A stretch of 17,521 bases of DNA from CAZIRO01 sp964541595 (GTDB lineage Bacteria > Acidobacteriota > HRBIN11): NCBI GenBank assembly GCA_964541595.1, contig CAZIRO010000044.1, positions 1 to 17,521 of the forward strand. The letters are read 5' to 3'. A program made the position numbers and the translations under genes. Below are positions 7,823 to 15,604 of the stretch, piece after piece. Positions within the stretch are counted from its first letter, which is position 1; each line of letters starts with the position of its first letter. The notes beneath the pieces are model-generated. The model was not told the origin of the DNA, did no database searches, and was given only the letters and a program-made list of their open reading frames with translations.

Positions 7823-10800
7823 ATGCAACGGCGGTACGGGATCGCATCCGGGTTGACGGTTTGCCTCATTTTGACCCTGGCGTTCTCCACGATGGCGTTT
7901 CCCCGTAAAGCGTCCGAACCCGCACTGGGGCCGGAACTGTTTCAGGCACTGGAATGGCGCCACATCGGCCCGGCCATCATGAGCGGGCGGTTGACCGACA
8001 TCGAAGGGGTTCCGGGCCATCCGGAAATCCTGTACGTGGCATCTGCTTCCGGCGGACTCTGGAAGACCACCAACGGCGGAATCACCTGGGAACCCATTTT
8101 TGACCGGCAACCGACGATTTCAATCGGGGACATCGCCATCGATCCGAACAATCCGGACGTCATCTGGGTGGGCACTGGCGAAGACAATCCGCGCAACAGT
8201 ACTTCGTTCGGCACCGGGGTGTATCGTTCCACCGACGGCGGCAAAACCTGGGAACACATGGGGCTGGAAGAAACCGAACGGATCAGCCGGATCGTCATTC
8301 ATCCGCATAATCCGAACATCGTATATGTGGCCGCCGTTGGCCATGTGTTCGGCCCCGATCCGAATCGCGGCGTATATATGACCACCGATGGCGGTAAAAC
8401 CTGGAAAAAGGTGCTGTACATCGACGAATACCACGGCGCGTCCGATCTGGAAATCGATCCGCGCAACCCGAACATCCTGTACGCCGGGATGTGGTATTTT
8501 CAGCGCAAACCGTGGACCTTCACGAGCGGCAGTGAAAAGGGAGGACTGTACCGATCGATCGACGGAGGAAAGACCTGGAAGAAAGTCACGCAGGGTCTGC
8601 CGAAACTGATGGGTCGGATCGGCGTGAAAGTCGCGCCGAGCAATCCGAATATCGTCTATGTCATTGCCGAAGCCAGGGAGGAGGACGGAATTCTCTTCCG
8701 ATCGGAAGACCGCGGCGAGACCTTCAAGGCCGTCTACAAGAAGTTCAACATCGTCTCGCGCGGGTTCTACTACACGGAACTGCGGGTAGATCCGGAGAAC
8801 GAAAACCGTGTCTATGCGATTTCGTCCCGGCTATACGTCTCGGAAGACGGCGGGAAGACGTTTGAACGTGTACCCGGCATGGCACACGGCGATTTCCATA
8901 CCCTGTGGATCGACCCCACGAACCCGAACTTCATGTGGGCGGGCGACGACGGTGGACTGTTTCGTTCTTTTGACCGGGGGAAACACTGGGACTACATCAA
9001 CAACCTGCCGGTGAGTCAGTTCTACCAGATCAATGTGGACAATCGTGAACCGTTTTATTACGTCTGTGGCGGATTGCAGGACAACGGGACCTGGTGTGGT
9101 CCGAGCCGGACTTACCTGTATTCGGGTATTCTGAACGACTTCTGGTACCTCGTCAGTTACGGCGACGGCTATCACGTGGTCATCCACCCGGATAATCCGG
9201 AACTGTACGTGAGCGAGTACCAGGGCGGTGGTATCATGCGCACGAACCTCCGCACCGGCGAGCAGCAGGACATCAGTCCGCAGCCGCGGCGGAACGACGG
9301 TGGTCCGGTGCAGGACCTGAAATACCGGTTCAACTGGAATGCACCGATCATTGCCTCCCCGCACGATCCGAAAACCATCTATTTCGGCGGGAATGTCGTT
9401 TTCAAATCGACCGATTTCGGGTCCACCTGGGAAGTCATCAGCCCTGACCTGACAACGAACGATCCGGAGAAACAGAAATCCGCTGGCGGTCCGATCTATC
9501 CGGAAAACACCACGGCAGAATATCACTGCACGATCACGATGATCTCGGAATCCCCCGTGCAACCGGGGATCATCTGGGTGGGTACGGACGACGGCAACGT
9601 GCAGGTGACCCGGGACGGTGGAAAAACGTGGACCAACGTCGTCAAAAACATCAAGGGACTGCCCCCGAACTCCCCCGTTTCCCACGTGGAAGCCTCGCGG
9701 ACGGGTCCCGGTGTCGCCTATGTGACGTTCGATCGGCACATGTTTGACGATTTTCGACCGTACATCTACAAGACCACGGATTTCGGAAAATCCTGGCGAC
9801 CGCTGCATACCGGTCCCGGACTGCCGGAAAAGGGGTATGTCCACGTCCTTCGCGAAGATCCGCGGAACCCGAACGTGCTGTATCTCGGTACGGAAGTGGG
9901 GCTGTACGTTTCATTCGACGGCGGTGCGTCCTGGATGAAACTGCATATGAAGAACCTGCCAAACGTGGCCGTGCATGACATCGTGGTCCATCCGCGCGAC
10001 AACGATCTCGTCATCGGCACGCACGGACGCGGCATCTGGATTCTGGATGACGTGACGTTCCTGCAGGAAATTTCGCGTGAGGTGGTACAGCAGCCGGTGT
10101 ACCTGTTCACGCCCCGTCCGGCACTGCGGTATGCTCAACTGCGCGTGCGTGCCGCCGTGGGCAATCGCGCATTTCGTGGGAAAAATCCGCCGTACGGCGC
10201 ACTGCTCACCTACTACCTGAAAGAAGAACCGAAAAAGGATACCGAAGTCAAAATCGAAATCCTCGATACTCAGGGCAATGTCATTCGAACGCTGAAAGAC
10301 ATCCCGAAAAAGAAGGGACTGAACCGAACACACTGGGACCTGCGTATGGCCCCCGTAGAACTGCCGAAAGAACTTCGGGAACAACTCCCCATGCGGATGC
10401 GGGAACTCCCCGGACCGCAGGTGTTACCGGGTACGTACCGTGTGCGCCTGGTCGTCGGCGACCACGTACGGGAATCGACGGTAGAAGTGCGTCTGAATCC
10501 GCTCGTGCATACGCCAGCCGGGGAACTGCAACGGGCGTTCGAGATCGCTGCACGGGCGCACCGGATGCTGAAACGGTTGCTCGATGTGGGCAAACTGCTC
10601 GCCGCCGTGCGCATGCAGGTGCAGCCGCTGAAACGGATCGGTCTGTTGCTGGACGGTAAACCCCCGAAAGAAGTCACGGACGTGATCGAACGGGTGCTGA
10701 AACGGATCGACGAAATCGAGGGCCGCATTCGCCGTAAAGGATCCGTCTACTGGGCACAACCGCCGCGTCTTGCAGAACGGCTCGGGTATTTCGTATTCAC

Positions 10801-11017
10801 CGTGGACCGCACGTATTCCGCACCGACACCATACCAGGTGGAATACTTCCGGGAACTGCAACAGGAGTACGCATCGTTGCTGCAGGACGTTCGCACGCTC
10901 CTGCAAAAAGACATTCCGGAACTCGAACAGACACTGCAACAGCATGACATTCCGGTCAGGATTCTGTTGCCCAAAAAGGTGCAGGACATCCTGTCCGGCG
11001 GTGCAGACACCGGGTAA
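7823..11017 (+). CDS. Secreted Asp-box (BNR/VPS10-type) beta-propeller protein
   Basis: ATG 7823 follows GGAGGGG. The product is 1064 aa; residues 1-25 are a Sec signal peptide (cleavage near STMA). Eleven Asp-box motifs of the S/T-x-D-x-G-x-T-W type start near residues 81, 135, 186, 244, 293, 339, 381, 528, 595, 650 and 696. Spacing is mostly 42-67 residues, with one wide gap from 390 to 527, consistent with two beta-propellers of the sortilin/VPS10 kind. GTHGRGIWILDD (about 732) closes the second. Residues about 795-890 resemble a FlgD-type Ig fold (VKIEILDTQGNVIRTL). Residues about 895-1055 are helical with charged heptads and could pack as a coiled coil. Such proteins are often labelled glycosyl hydrolases from the Asp boxes alone. 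No sialidase catalytic set is visible, so I would not assign enzyme activity. It may bind peptides or glycans outside the cell. Confidence 0.92.
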   Translation: MQRRYGIASGLTVCLILTLAFSTMAFPRKASEPALGPELFQALEWRHIGPAIMSGRLTDIEGVPGHPEILYVASASGGLWKTTNGGITWEPIFDRQPTISIGDIAIDPNNPDVIWVGTGEDNPRNSTSFGTGVYRSTDGGKTWEHMGLEETERISRIVIHPHNPNIVYVAAVGHVFGPDPNRGVYMTTDGGKTWKKVLYIDEYHGASDLEIDPRNPNILYAGMWYFQRKPWTFTSGSEKGGLYRSIDGGKTWKKVTQGLPKLMGRIGVKVAPSNPNIVYVIAEAREEDGILFRSEDRGETFKAVYKKFNIVSRGFYYTELRVDPENENRVYAISSRLYVSEDGGKTFERVPGMAHGDFHTLWIDPTNPNFMWAGDDGGLFRSFDRGKHWDYINNLPVSQFYQINVDNREPFYYVCGGLQDNGTWCGPSRTYLYSGILNDFWYLVSYGDGYHVVIHPDNPELYVSEYQGGGIMRTNLRTGEQQDISPQPRRNDGGPVQDLKYRFNWNAPIIASPHDPKTIYFGGNVVFKSTDFGSTWEVISPDLTTNDPEKQKSAGGPIYPENTTAEYHCTITMISESPVQPGIIWVGTDDGNVQVTRDGGKTWTNVVKNIKGLPPNSPVSHVEASRTGPGVAYVTFDRHMFDDFRPYIYKTTDFGKSWRPLHTGPGLPEKGYVHVLREDPRNPNVLYLGTEVGLYVSFDGGASWMKLHMKNLPNVAVHDIVVHPRDNDLVIGTHGRGIWILDDVTFLQEISREVVQQPVYLFTPRPALRYAQLRVRAAVGNRAFRGKNPPYGALLTYYLKEEPKKDTEVKIEILDTQGNVIRTLKDIPKKKGLNRTHWDLRMAPVELPKELREQLPMRMRELPGPQVLPGTYRVRLVVGDHVRESTVEVRLNPLVHTPAGELQRAFEIAARAHRMLKRLLDVGKLLAAVRMQVQPLKRIGLLLDGKPPKEVTDVIERVLKRIDEIEGRIRRKGSVYWAQPPRLAERLGYFVFTVDRTYSAPTPYQVEYFRELQQEYASLLQDVRTLLQKDIPELEQTLQQHDIPVRILLPKKVQDILSGGADTG

Positions 11018-11030
11018 ACGCTTGCATGAC

Positions 11031-11104
11031 ACGGGAGTCGGGAGGTATCCCGTTGCACCGGACGGTTGCCGACTGCAAAATGGGGGAGTCTCCCCGGCTC
11101 CCGT
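11031..11104. terminator. Nested stem-loops between convergent genes (possible transcription end region)
   Basis: Outer arms ACGGGAG (11031-11037) and CTCCCGT (11098-11104) enclose two smaller hairpins: CGGGA-GGTA-TCCCG (11039-11052) and GGGGA-GTC-TCCCC (11083-11095). They lie in the 154-bp gap between the stops of the propeller gene and the ADP-ribosylglycohydrolase gene. There is no T-run on either strand, so this is not a standard intrinsic terminator. It may end or protect transcripts by structure. Confidence 0.35.
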
Positions 11105-11171
11105 ACTCATGTCCCGCGGAACCTCACTATCGTCATTACGCGACCGTTTCCCCGTTCCGCTCCCGGTGTTT

Positions 11172-11966
11172 TCAGCAATACTGCAGCGCGATATCGTACA
11201 GCGCGGCCAGATCGGGTGTCAGATAGGCACGTGCCCGTTCCACCCATGTGCCGGGGATTCCGAAAAAGGCCCCGGCAATACTTCCGGCAATGGCTCCGAG
11301 GGTATCGGCATCACCGCCGATACTGACCGCATTCCGGACGCACGATTCGAAATCGCTGGCCTCCTGGAAACACACAAACACCGGTGGGACGGTATCTTCC
11401 GCCAGTTCAGAGTACTGATAGGACCGGCGCAGGTCGGCCACCGTGGTGTGCCACAGGTATCCGAACTGTGCTGCGACGCGCAGGACGGCGGCGCGATCGC
11501 CGATGAGCGCATGGTAAATGGCGTGCGTTACCGCGCGAGCTGCACGGATGCCTTCGGGATGATCGTGGGTCACACTTGCCGATTGTATCGCCAGTCGATC
11601 ACACACTTCGAGGCCGTCCCTATGGTGAACCTGTGCAATGGGACTGACCCGCATGGCTGCTCCGTTACCCTTACTGCCATAGGGGCGCGGTTCGTTCATA
11701 TACAGCCACCGGATAAACCGGCTGCCGTACCCGGCATCGGGATGTGCGCGTCCGAACCGGCGGTACGCCTCTGCGAAATCTCGTCCCTCGATCAGGGCCC
11801 ATAGCGTGGCCAGCGTGAGTACGGTATCATCCGTAAAGAAACACGTTTTGTCCATCCATACAAAGTCCGGATCCCGCCAGTTCGCAAACTCAAATCTTGA
11901 CCCCACGATATCTCCGATGATTGCTCCGATCACGGCGTTGCGGATGGTGTGGTCTTGCATGTGCAT
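11172..11966 (-). CDS. DraG-type ADP-ribosylglycohydrolase family protein
   Basis: I chose ATG 11966 (264 aa), the usual family length; the frame is open to 12083 but the extra 39 residues look non-coding. GGAGG lies 11 nt upstream, rather far, and a second ATG at 11960 is possible. Motifs run GAIIGDIVGSRFEF (14-27), FFTDDTVLTLA with the metal ligands T45/D46/D47, KGNGAAMRVSPIA, SVTHDHPEGI, and SIGGDADTLGAIAG with D219/D221/T222. These supply the two-magnesium site that removes ADP-ribose from proteins, nucleic acids or small molecules. There is no signal peptide, so it is cytoplasmic. No ADP-ribosyltransferase or nitrogenase gene is in the window, so the substrate is unknown. It lies 156 bp after the DUF4388-SPOR gene on the same strand and may be read from that cluster or from its own promoter, which I could not identify. 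Confidence 0.9.
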   Translation of the reverse strand: MHMQDHTIRNAVIGAIIGDIVGSRFEFANWRDPDFVWMDKTCFFTDDTVLTLATLWALIEGRDFAEAYRRFGRAHPDAGYGSRFIRWLYMNEPRPYGSKGNGAAMRVSPIAQVHHRDGLEVCDRLAIQSASVTHDHPEGIRAARAVTHAIYHALIGDRAAVLRVAAQFGYLWHTTVADLRRSYQYSELAEDTVPPVFVCFQEASDFESCVRNAVSIGGDADTLGAIAGSIAGAFFGIPGTWVERARAYLTPDLAALYDIALQYC

Positions 11967-12122
11967 GCCAGGAATATCCTCCGCAAAGTCGGCACCGCGA
12001 CGGGAAACGGGCGCCGAACGGATACAGCCGAAGCAATACGGCACGATGGCCGCAAATCGCTGGACACTCGCCGTTCGAGCCACATGGCCGCACGCGAAGG
12101 GATGTAACCTGCGCGTGTCGTT

Positions 12123-13940
12123 TCAGTCTACCGGTGTTGCCAGCCGCAGAATCCGCTGTACGGGCACCACCTGTGGGGGGTATTTCTGTTGCAGGAGTTC
12201 TTCCGCCAGATCGCGGGTGCGCGCGTGTTCCGCAGCAACCCGATCGGGAAACAGCCCGTAGCCCACAATGAAACAGTCCCGTCCCTGGAACCGTTTCGGC
12301 AGGACGTATACCCATTTGGCCTGACGCACTTCACGCAGCGCGCGCTGCAAGGTATCCGTCTGACAGGCGAGTTCCACCTGGATGGTCCAGGCGTTCGGGT
12401 GCGCACGCAACCACTGTACGGCGGCTCGGGCGGCGGTGGCCCAATCCCGGCGTTCCATCGCCCCGGTCACGGTCTCGGGGGGCTGCAATACCGACGATTC
12501 CGATACGGGTGCCGGCTCGGGCATTGACGGTTCGGGTGCACCCGTGGGTGGCGGTGATTCCGCAACGGACGGGGTCGTGGCGGGAGCAGGACGTGCGGGG
12601 GCGGGAGCGGATTCCGGAGGTTCTGCGGATTCAGGTGACGGCGGTGCAACATCGACGGGTGTTCCGGTAGGCGTCGGCAGGGTTTCCACGGTCACTTCCG
12701 GTGGGATTTTCGCCGGTTCCGCCGGTCGGGAGGGCACTTTTGCAGGTGCCATCGCCGGCTGTGGCGTCTCCGGGGCCACCGGCGCACGTTGCGGTGTATA
12801 CACCTCCAGAAACCACCAGGTAGTCCCGACCGCCAGTACGGCGAGCACCACCAGCACGCCGGTCACCACCCACTGCCGCCGGCGCACGCGGCGTGCGCGA
12901 TCCCGGCGCTGGAACCGCACGGGAACGGTCGGTGTGCGCTGCGGCGTGACCGGAATCTGCGGTGCAGGTGCGGGCGCTGCGGGTTGCGCACCCGTTTCGA
13001 CCGATGGTTGCGACCGTTCCGCGGTGGGGGTTTCGACCGCAGCGGGTGGTGCCGCTTCTGTAGCCTCCGTATGGGCAGGGGGTTTCCGGGACGTCGCGGG
13101 AATCGCTGCTTCCACGACACGTGCGATCTCTTCCCCGCTGATCTCGGTCATCTCGGCACCGGAGGCAACACCCGCTGCCGTTTCGGGGACTCCCTCGTCC
13201 CCACGCTCGATCGGCAGGGGCTCGAGCGTGACATCCGCCAGGTCCAGAATATGCAATGCACAGACGATCTTCGCAATAAAAAATTCATGCGCACCCGTCC
13301 GTTTCGCGATGTCCTCAATCGTGCGCTGCCCATCCAGCCACGTGATGACTTCCTCAATCGGTCCGCGCAATTCCAGCTCCGGCTGCACCTGGAAGAACGT
13401 CTCTTTGAGTCCTGCACGTACCACGTGGTTTTCCGGGAGCCAGCGCCGTACCCATTCCACGGTTGCGTAATTCGTGCACCCTTCAATCACGACCGTCGGA
13501 ACGGGCATCCGCAGATCCACGATCTGTTTGGGCAGGGATCCCTCGATCCAGTGATAGGTTCCGTCCTCCCACTGGAATATGCTGTCCAGGATGGCACGCG
13601 CCTGCAGACGCACACCGCGGATCAGTTCTTTGGGCGAGAGATACCCGAGTTGCACCAGCATCTTACCGAGGGAAACGTTCTTCTGGAGCCGACGAATGGC
13701 ATCTTCCAGTTGTTCCGGTGTCAGCATCTTGTGGCGAATGAGTACCTCCCCGAGGCGATCAAACTGGGCATTCGATGTCGCGTACGCAATGTGACCGTCC
13801 TGGATGTATACCGTTTTCAGGAAGGATTCCCGTTCCACGCGCAGGGCCCCGGTTTTGCGTTCACGATAGACGAACGCCAGAATGTCGGCAACGAACGTCT
13901 CGCGCAGGTTACCGGTATCCGGAACGGGATGAAACGGCAC
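12123..13940 (-). CDS. DUF4388 - transmembrane - SPOR-like fusion protein
   Basis: GTG 13940 has GGAG eight bases upstream; GTG 13946 is in frame but only 2 nt from that site. The product is about 605 aa. Residues about 10-140 match DUF4388 (KTGALRVER...VYIQDGHIAYA...LGEVLIRHKMLTPEQLEDAI). Residues about 145-240 look like a winged-helix-type extension (LDGQRTIEDIAKRTG). An Ala/Pro-rich linker follows, then a basic stretch (RRDRARRVRRRQ) and one TM segment at about 356-378. After it comes a second Pro/Ala/Glu-rich linker and a C-terminal 518-600 region resembling SPOR (WTIQVELAC...YVLPKRF...FIVGYGLFPDRVAAE). The positive-inside rule places DUF4388 in the cytoplasm and the SPOR-like part in the periplasm, where SPOR domains bind denuded peptidoglycan. 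It overlaps the TPR gene by 32 bp, implying coupled translation. The SPOR call is from pattern only. Confidence 0.8.
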   Translation of the reverse strand: MPFHPVPDTGNLRETFVADILAFVYRERKTGALRVERESFLKTVYIQDGHIAYATSNAQFDRLGEVLIRHKMLTPEQLEDAIRRLQKNVSLGKMLVQLGYLSPKELIRGVRLQARAILDSIFQWEDGTYHWIEGSLPKQIVDLRMPVPTVVIEGCTNYATVEWVRRWLPENHVVRAGLKETFFQVQPELELRGPIEEVITWLDGQRTIEDIAKRTGAHEFFIAKIVCALHILDLADVTLEPLPIERGDEGVPETAAGVASGAEMTEISGEEIARVVEAAIPATSRKPPAHTEATEAAPPAAVETPTAERSQPSVETGAQPAAPAPAPQIPVTPQRTPTVPVRFQRRDRARRVRRRQWVVTGVLVVLAVLAVGTTWWFLEVYTPQRAPVAPETPQPAMAPAKVPSRPAEPAKIPPEVTVETLPTPTGTPVDVAPPSPESAEPPESAPAPARPAPATTPSVAESPPPTGAPEPSMPEPAPVSESSVLQPPETVTGAMERRDWATAARAAVQWLRAHPNAWTIQVELACQTDTLQRALREVRQAKWVYVLPKRFQGRDCFIVGYGLFPDRVAAEHARTRDLAEELLQQKYPPQVVPVQRILRLATPVD

Positions 13941-15543
13941 GACCACTTCTCCGTTTCAACTGCTCCATGCGAAATGCCGCTGCCTGGCGAATCTCAGGGG
14001 GCGTCTGGGGGTACGCCTGCGCCTGTGCATACAACTGTTGCGCGCGCGCACGGGATACGGTCTCCAGCAACTGACCGAGATACACGGCCGCCCTGGCCTG
14101 GGCCCAGGCGCTTCCCCGAGCACGGACAGCGGCGATCGCACGTTGAAATGCTTGCACGGCTTCCTGGAACCGATCCTGCATGAGATAACATTCTCCCATC
14201 CCCAGCCAGGCCACCGGATGGGTTTCGGCCTGTTTTACCCAATTTTGAAAATGTTTGCAACCACGCGGGATATTTCCTTCAGCCAGCCATACCCGTCCGC
14301 GCACATAGCGCACCCAGGCACGGCGTGTCCGGAGCGTTTCGATCTGTGCCAGCAAACGTCGAGCCCGTTCGTGACTGTCGACGACCGGGGCCATGGCGAG
14401 CACCCGTCGGAACGCCGCACGTGCCGCCGCGATGTCCCCCCAGTCGAGATACAGTTGCCCGCGAGCGAGTTCCGTCCACGGCCGCACCCACGGCGGATCG
14501 TCGAGTCCCATGGCCAGAACGGCCCGGAAGTGTTGTAACGCCGCGTGAAACCGGAACATCCGATACAGGACGTACCCCATGCGGTAGCGCGCCTGATAGG
14601 CCACGCGCATGTCATACCGGGGATCCGTGCCCGCCTGCGCCCGCATCCAGATTTCCCGATACACGGCCAGGGCCCGCGGATAATCCACGGCGATCCGTTC
14701 GTAAAACAATCCCTCCCAGAAGTGGAAAAACGGATTCCAGGGGTACGTGCGCCGCAGCCGCATCAGACGCTCGAGCGCGTCCAGCCAGCGGCCCTCATAC
14801 TGCAACAATCCGGTGATCACCATCCGGATCTCTGTCTGCCACACGGAGGGGCGCGCCACCGCGCTGTTCAGGAATTGCCACGCGCGCCGGCGGTCCCCTT
14901 TCGGGATGGCCAGGAGCCAGCGTAAGGCACCGTACACCCAGGACCCGCGATCCATGACATAATCGTACACACCGAGGTAGTACTGAATTTCGGGAGAATC
15001 CGGTGCCAGCGCGTACGCTCGTTCCAGCCAGTGCCGTCCCATCCGGAGCGGTCGCACGACTTTCCACCACCGTCCTTGGAAACCGTACCACTGCGCCCGC
15101 AACAGATGCGCGGCCGCATAGGCAAACGCTTCCATTGGATCGCGGACCAGCGGGATCTTGCGGCGACGTGCGCGTCGTAAAATCCGTTCCGTGGCCGCCA
15201 TGAACTGACGTTCAACGGCTTCCCGGCGCGCCGCATGGATCCAGCGGTTCAACAGTTGCCACTGCAAGAGATCGCTCCAGTACACCTGGATCATCAAACA
15301 GTCCGGATACCGGTTCGCCAGCGTGGCCATCCGATCCAGAGCCGGCTCCAGAAACCCCGCATAGGCCTCCATATAGATCGGCCACACGGCTGCGTCCACG
15401 GACGGCGGACAGACCGTCGTCCGGGCAGGAGACAGACCGGGGGGAATCGCGCAGACAATGAGGGTCCACACGAGAAAATACCGCGCACGACGCGGGTTCC
15501 GGTTGCGGGGAACACACATCCATCGGCAACGTGTCATCCGCAT
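13909..15543 (-). CDS. Exported TPR-repeat protein
   Basis: Start options are TTG 15552, ATG 15543, ATG 15537 and ATG 15519; none has a good Shine-Dalgarno. I chose 15543 (544 aa). A hydrophobic stretch (ARYFLVWTLIVCAIPPGLSPA) after a basic N-terminus looks like a signal peptide. The later start at 15519 would give a more usual n-region. There is no lipobox. The rest is almost all helical, with TPR-like pairs, clearest near the C-terminus (AWLGMGECYLMQDRFQEAVQAFQRAI) and centrally (YRMGYVLYRMFRFHAALQHFRAVL, then RGQLYLDWGDIAAARAAFRRVL). TPR superhelices bind partner proteins; here the likely place is the periplasm. The chain is Arg- and Trp-rich and Lys-poor. It lies 61 bp after glmS and its end overlaps the DUF4388-SPOR gene by 32 bp, suggesting a shared complex or pathway. 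The specific function is not recognised. Confidence 0.8.
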   Translation of the reverse strand: MRMTRCRWMCVPRNRNPRRARYFLVWTLIVCAIPPGLSPARTTVCPPSVDAAVWPIYMEAYAGFLEPALDRMATLANRYPDCLMIQVYWSDLLQWQLLNRWIHAARREAVERQFMAATERILRRARRRKIPLVRDPMEAFAYAAAHLLRAQWYGFQGRWWKVVRPLRMGRHWLERAYALAPDSPEIQYYLGVYDYVMDRGSWVYGALRWLLAIPKGDRRRAWQFLNSAVARPSVWQTEIRMVITGLLQYEGRWLDALERLMRLRRTYPWNPFFHFWEGLFYERIAVDYPRALAVYREIWMRAQAGTDPRYDMRVAYQARYRMGYVLYRMFRFHAALQHFRAVLAMGLDDPPWVRPWTELARGQLYLDWGDIAAARAAFRRVLAMAPVVDSHERARRLLAQIETLRTRRAWVRYVRGRVWLAEGNIPRGCKHFQNWVKQAETHPVAWLGMGECYLMQDRFQEAVQAFQRAIAAVRARGSAWAQARAAVYLGQLLETVSRARAQQLYAQAQAYPQTPPEIRQAAAFRMEQLKRRSGRAVSSRSGYR

Positions 15544-15604
15544 TTTACTCAAACGGATCGGTCATTCGAATTCCGGACGTCGGGAGACGCACAGGCGTTC
15601 CAGT

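Noticed and set aside
8831..9844. Antisense 337-codon frame inside the Asp-box gene
   Set aside because: It is the complement of a repetitive, clearly coding gene; no ribosome site and no recognisable protein.
7823..11017. Sialidase or glycosyl hydrolase activity for the Asp-box protein
   Set aside because: Asp boxes are structural. I do not see the arginine triad, Tyr/Glu pair or other catalytic set of sialidases.
10770..11804. Plus-strand 344-codon frame spanning the propeller end and the ADP-ribosylglycohydrolase
   Set aside because: It crosses the ends of two well-supported genes and has no family features.
11967..12083. 39-residue N-terminal extension of the ADP-ribosylglycohydrolase
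   Set aside because: No family member I know needs it; the conserved fold begins a few residues after ATG 11966.
12382..14183. Plus-strand frames of 362 and 464 codons across the DUF4388-SPOR gene
   Set aside because: They are low-complexity complements of the Pro/Ala-rich linkers in the minus-strand gene.
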